NCBI GenBank assembly: GCA_963576735.1
Contig: OY755178.1
Span: forward strand, 13,330,001 to 13,394,000
Reading direction: 5' to 3'
DNA length: 64,000 nucleotides
From: Bedellia somnulentella
Taxonomy: Eukaryota > Arthropoda > Insecta > Lepidoptera > Bedelliidae
Part shown: positions 58,508 to 64,000 of the stretch, in pieces
Layout: the number at the start of each line of letters is the position of its first letter
Position numbering within the stretch: the first letter of the stretch is position 1
The notes under the pieces: generated by a model
The model's database searches: none
What the model was told of the DNA's origin: nothing
What the model saw: the letters and a program-made list of their open reading frames with translations, nothing else
Position numbers and translations under genes: made by a program

Positions 58508-61500
58508 GTAGGTAGCTAGGTAACACACTAGGCCCCGCTCACCGGCGACAACTACCGCACGCAGTCGCACTCCCGCCACTGGACCACCTCCACTATGGCG
58601 CCTTACAATGCTAATATTGCCGCTGTGCTATATAGGTAGGTAGCTAGGTAACACACTAGGCCCCGCTCACCGGCGACAACTACCGCACGCAGTCGCACTC
58701 CCGCCACTGGACCACCTCCACTATGGCGCCTTACAATGCTAATATTGCCGCTGTGCTATATAGGTAGGTAGCTAGGTAACACACTAGGCCCCGCTCACCG
58801 GCGACAACTACCGCACGCAGTCGCACTCCCGCCACTGGACCACCTCCACTATGGCGCCTTACAATGCTAATATTGCCGCTGTGCTATATAGGTAGGTAGC
58901 TAGGTAACACACTAGGCCCCGCTCACCGGCGACAACTACCGCACGCAGTCGCACTCCCGCCACTGGACCACCTCCACTATGGCGCCTTACAATGCTAATA
59001 TTGCCGCTGTGCTATATAGGTAGGTAGCTAGGTAACACACTAGGCCCCGCTCACCGGCGACAACTACCGCACGCAGTCGCACTCCCGCCACTGGACCACC
59101 TCCACTATGGCGCCTTACAATGCTAATATTGCCGCTGTGCTATATAGGTAGGTAGCTAGGTAACACACTAGGCCCCGCTCACCGGCGACAACTACCGCAC
59201 GCAGTCGCACTCCCGCCACTGGACCACCTCCACTATGGCGCCTTACAATGCTAATATTGCCGCTGTGCTATATAGGTAGGTAGCTAGGTAACACACTAGG
59301 CCCCGCTCACCGGCGACAACTACCGCACGCAGTCGCACTCCCGCCACTGGACCACCTCCACTATGGCGCCTTACAATGCTAATATTGCCGCTGTGCTATA
59401 TAGGTAGGTAGCTAGGTAACACACTAGGCCCCGCTCACCGGCGACAACTACCGCACGCAGTCGCACTCCCGCCACTGGACCACCTCCACTATGGCGCCTT
59501 ACAATGCTAATATTGCCGCTGTGCTATATAGGTAGGTAGCTAGGTAACACACTAGGCCCCGCTCACCGGCGACAACTACCGCACGCAGTCGCACTCCCGC
59601 CACTGGACCACCTCCACTATGGCGCCTTACAATGCTAATATTGCCGCTGTGCTATATAGGTAGGTAGCTAGGTAACACACTAGGCCCCGCTCACCGGCGA
59701 CAACTACCGCACGCAGTCGCACTCCCGCCACTGGACCACCTCCACTATGGCGCCTTACAATGCTAATATTGCCGCTGTGCTATATAGGTAGGTAGCTAGG
59801 TAACACACTAGGCCCCGCTCACCGGCGACAACTACCGCACGCAGTCGCACTCCCGCCACTGGACCACCTCCACTATGGCGCCTTACAATGCTAATATTGC
59901 CGCTGTGCTATATAGGTAGGTAGCTAGGTAACACACTAGGCCCCGCTCACCGGCGACAACTACCGCACGCAGTCGCACTCCCGCCACTGGACCACCTCCA
60001 CTATGGCGCCTTACAATGCTAATATTGCCGCTGTGCTATATAGGTAGGTAGCTAGGTAACACACTAGGCCCCGCTCACCGGCGACAACTACCGCACGCAG
60101 TCGCACTCCCGCCACTGGACCACCTCCACTATGGCGCCTTACAATGCTAATATTGCCGCTGTGCTATATAGGTAGGTAGCTAGGTAACACACTAGGCCCC
60201 GCTCACCGGCGACAACTACCGCACGCAGTCGCACTCCCGCCACTGGACCACCTCCACTATGGCGCCTTACAATGCTAATATTGCCGCTGTGCTATATAGG
60301 TAGGTAGCTAGGTAACACACTAGGCCCCGCTCACCGGCGACAACTACCGCACGCAGTCGCACTCCCGCCACTGGACCACCTCCACTATGGCGCCTTACAA
60401 TGCTAATATTGCCGCTGTGCTATATAGGTAGGTAGCTAGGTAACACACTAGGCCCCGCTCACCGGCGACAACTACCGCACGCAGTCGCACTCCCGCCACT
60501 GGACCACCTCCACTATGGCGCCTTACAATGCTAATATTGCCGCTGTGCTATATAGGTAGGTAGCTAGGTAACACACTAGGTTCCGCTCACCGGCGACAAC
60601 TACCGCACGCAGTCGCACTCCCGCCACTGGACCACCTCCACTATGGCGCCTTACAATGCTAATATTGCCGCTGTGCTATATAGGTAGGTAGCTAGGTAAC
60701 ACACTAGGCCCCGCTCACCGGCGACAACTACCGCACGCAGTCGCACTCCCGCCACTGGACCACCTCCACTATGGCGCCTTACAATGCTAATATTGCCGCT
60801 GTGCTATATAGGTAGGTAGCTAGGTAACACACTAGGCCCCGCTCACCGGCGACAACTACCGCACGCAGTCGCACTCCCGCCACTGGACCACCTCCACTAT
60901 GGCGCCTTACAATGCTAATATTGCCGCTGTGCTATATAGGTAGGTAGCTAGGTAACACACTAGGCCCCGCTCACCGGCGACAACTACCGCACGCAGTCGC
61001 ACTCCCGCCACTGGACCACCTCCACTATGGCGCCTTACAATGCTAATATTGCCGCTGTGCTATATAGGTAGGTAGCTAGGTAACACACTAGGCCCCGCTC
61101 ACCGGCGACAACTACCGCACGCAGTCGCACTCCCGCCACTGGACCACCTCCACTATGGCGCCTTACAATGCTAATATTGCCGCTGTGCTATATAGGTAGG
61201 TAGCTAGGTAACACACTAGGCCCCGCTCACCGGCGACAACTACCGCACGCAGTCGCACTCCCGCCACTGGACCACCTCCACTATGGCGCCTTACAATGCT
61301 AATATTGCCGCTGTGCTATATAGGTAGGTAGCTAGGTAACACACTAGGTTCCGCTCACCGGCGACAACTACCGCACGCAGTCGCACTCCCGCCACTGGAC
61401 CACCTCCACTATGGCGCCTTACAATGCTAATATTGCCGCTGTGCTATATAGGTAGGTAGCTAGGTAACACACTAGGCCCCGCTCACCGGCGACAACTACC

Positions 61501-64000
61501 GCACGCAGTCGCACTCCCGCCACTGGACCACCTCCACTATGGCGCCTTACAATGCTAATATTGCCGCTGTGCTATATAGGTAGGTAGCTAGGTAACACAC
61601 TAGGCCCCGCTCACCGGCGACAACTACCGCACGCAGTCGCACTCCCGCCACTGGACCACCTCCACTATGGCGCCTTACAATGCTAATATTGCCGCTGTGC
61701 TATATAGGTAGGTAGCTAGGTAACACACTAGGCCCCGCTCACCGGCGACAACTACCGCACGCAGTCGCACTCCCGCCACTGGACCACCTCCACTATGGCG
61801 CCTTACAATGCTAATATTGCCGCTGTGCTATATAGGTAGGTAGCTAGGTAACACACTAGGCCCCGCTCACCGGCGACAACTACCGCACGCAGTCGCACTC
61901 CCGCCACTGGACCACCTCCACTATGGCGCCTTACAATGCTAATATTGCCGCTGTGCTATATAGGTAGGTAGCTAGGTAACACACTAGGCCCCGCTCACCG
62001 GCGACAACTACCGCACGCAGTCGCACTCCCGCCACTGGACCACCTCCACTATGGCGCCTTACAATGCTAATATTGCCGCTGTGCTATATAGGTAGGTAGC
62101 TAGGTAACACACTAGGCCCCGCTCACCGGCGACAACTACCGCACGCAGTCGCACTCCCGCCACTGGACCACCTCCACTATGGCGCCTTACAATGCTAATA
62201 TTGCCGCTGTGCTATATAGGTAGGTAGCTAGGTAACACACTAGGCCCCGCTCACCGGCGACAACTACCGCACGCAGTCGCACTCCCGCCACTGGACCACC
62301 TCCACTATGGCGCCTTACAATGCTAATATTGCCGCTGTGCTATATAGGTAGGTAGCTAGGTAACACACTAGGCCCCGCTCACCGGCGACAACTACCGCAC
62401 GCAGTCGCACTCCCGCCACTGGACCACCTCCACTATGGCGCCTTACAATGCTAATATTGCCGCTGTGCTATATAGGTAGGTAGCTAGGTAACACACTAGG
62501 CCCCGCTCACCGGCGACAACTACCGCACGCAGTCGCACTCCCGCCACTGGACCACCTCCACTATGGCGCCTTACAATGCTAATATTGCCGCTGTGCTATA
62601 TAGGTAGGTAGCTAGGTAACACACTAGGCCCCGCTCACCGGCGACAACTACCGCACGCAGTCGCACTCCCGCCACTGGACCACCTCCACTATGGCGCCTT
62701 ACAATGCTAATATTGCCGCTGTGCTATATAGGTAGGTAGCTAGGTAACACACTAGGCCCCGCTCACCGGCGACAACTACCGCACGCAGTCGCACTCCCGC
62801 CACTGGACCACCTCCACTATGGCGCCTTACAATGCTAATATTGCCGCTGTGCTATATAGGTAGGTAGCTAGGTAACACACTAGGCCCCGCTCACCGGCGA
62901 CAACTACCGCACGCAGTCGCACTCCCGCCACTGGACCACCTCCACTATGGCGCCTTACAATGCTAATATTGCCGCTGTGCTATATAGGTAGGTAGCTAGG
63001 TAACACACTAGGCCCCGCTCACCGGCGACAACTACCGCACGCAGTCGCACTCCCGCCACTGGACCACCTCCACTATGGCGCCTTACAATGCTAATATTGC
63101 CGCTGTGCTATATAGGTAGGTAGCTAGGTAACACACTAGGCCCCGCTCACCGGCGACAACTACCGCACGCAGTCGCACTCCCGCCACTGGACCACCTCCA
63201 CTATGGCGCCTTACAATGCTAATATTGCCGCTGTGCTATATAGGTAGGTAGCTAGGTAACACACTAGGCCCCGCTCACCGGCGACAACTACCGCACGCAG
63301 TCGCACTCCCGCCACTGGACCACCTCCACTATGGCGCCTTACAATGCTAATATTGCCGCTGTGCTATATAGGTAGGTAGCTAGGTAACACACTAGGCCCC
63401 GCTCACCGGCGACAACTACCGCACGCAGTCGCACTCCCGCCACTGGACCACCTCCACTATGGCGCCTTACAATGCTAATATTGCCGCTGTGCTATATAGG
63501 TAGGTAGCTAGGTAACACACTAGGCCCCGCTCACCGGCGACAACTACCGCACGCAGTCGCACTCCCGCCACTGGACCACCTCCACTATGGCGCCTTACAA
63601 TGCTAATATTGCCGCTGTGCTATATAGGTAGGTAGCTAGGTAACACACTAGGCCCCGCTCACCGGCGACAACTACCGCACGCAGTCGCACTCCCGCCACT
63701 GGACCACCTCCACTATGGCGCCTTACAATGCTAATATTGCCGCTGTGCTATATAGGTAGGTAGCTAGGTAACACACTAGGCCCCGCTCACCGGCGACAAC
63801 TACCGCACGCAGTCGCACTCCCGCCACTGGACCACCTCCACTATGGCGCCTTACAATGCTAATATTGCCGCTGTGCTATATAGGTAGGTAGCTAGGTAAC
63901 ACACTAGGCCCCGCTCACCGGCGACAACTACCGCACGCAGTCGCACTCCCGCCACTGGACCACCTCCACTATGGCGCCTTACAATGCTAATATTGCCGCT
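58403..64000 (+). repeat. 128-bp tandem array (at least 43 copies, open at window end) built from the 3' end of exon 8 plus its splice donor
   Basis: The period is exactly 128 bp (successive CCCCGCTCAC starts 58405, 58533, 58661, 58789 …). Each unit holds 105 bp of exon 8 (A-P-L-T-G-D-N-Y … A-A-V-L-Y) and 23 bp after the donor, beginning GTAGGTAGCTAGG. Counting from 58403 there are 43 full units and a 94-bp partial unit at the edge. Units are nearly identical. The only variants I noticed are CC-to-TT at unit positions 3-4 in the 18th unit (60581) and 24th unit (61349). 128 is not a multiple of three, and read-through of the first donor hits TAG at once, so the array cannot extend the protein unspliced. 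It supplies dozens of identical donor sites. Confidence 0.95.

Noticed and set aside
52069..64000. CRISPR array
   Set aside because: Units are contiguous exon/intron copies with no variable spacers, in a eukaryotic gene.

Overview
This window is nuclear DNA from an insect, most likely a moth or butterfly. It is AT-rich and has long introns. It is saturated with Helitrons (TC…CTAG termini), tRNA-derived SINEs, non-LTR retrotransposon 3' fragments and mariner/hAT-type DNA elements of kinds familiar from Lepidoptera. Only two host genes can be supported. Both had to be rebuilt exon by exon from splice sites and family similarity, because no long uninterrupted host ORF exists.

Layout. 1-11.2 kb: intergenic, a mosaic of SINE fragments, LINE 3' ends, a terminal-inverted-repeat MITE, two adjacent Helitron-type elements and a broken mariner transposase with a ~1.6 kb hAT-like element inserted next to its start codon. 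11.2-21.8 kb, minus strand: the complete coding region of translation initiation factor eIF3 subunit B. It has ten coding exons that sum to 2091 nt, an exact multiple of three (696 residues); its introns are full of SINEs. 22-35 kb: intergenic repeats, including two pairs of LINE fragments meeting tail to tail and Helitron-like elements, one of which ends about 230 bp upstream of the eIF3b start codon. 35.1 kb to the window end, plus strand: a multiple inositol polyphosphate phosphatase 1-like (MINPP1/histidine acid phosphatase) gene. It has a signal peptide, a 12.4 kb first intron and eight visible exons, and it runs off the right edge.

The most notable features are in the MINPP1-like gene. 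First, both catalytic signatures of the family are altered (RHGxRxP reads RPGSLNP and HAE reads NEA), so the product is predicted to be a pseudo-phosphatase. Second, two separate exons have each been expanded into a tandem array whose unit is the 3' end of the exon, its 5' splice site and the first bases of the following intron. One array is 150 bp x 9 (52069-53418); the other is 128 bp x at least 43 (58403 to the window end). The 150-bp unit is in frame whether or not its 60-bp intron-like part is removed. The 128-bp array carries dozens of identical donor sites.

A second unusual system is a family of five short retroposons (10.5, 13.4, 16.9, 36.4 and 49.0 kb). They are built from inverted tRNA-like sequences, and every copy is flanked by a 12-13 bp target-site duplication. 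One copy is a perfect 106-bp spacer-free palindrome centred in the T-loop. The remaining material is ordinary repeat debris or unassigned AT-rich sequence.
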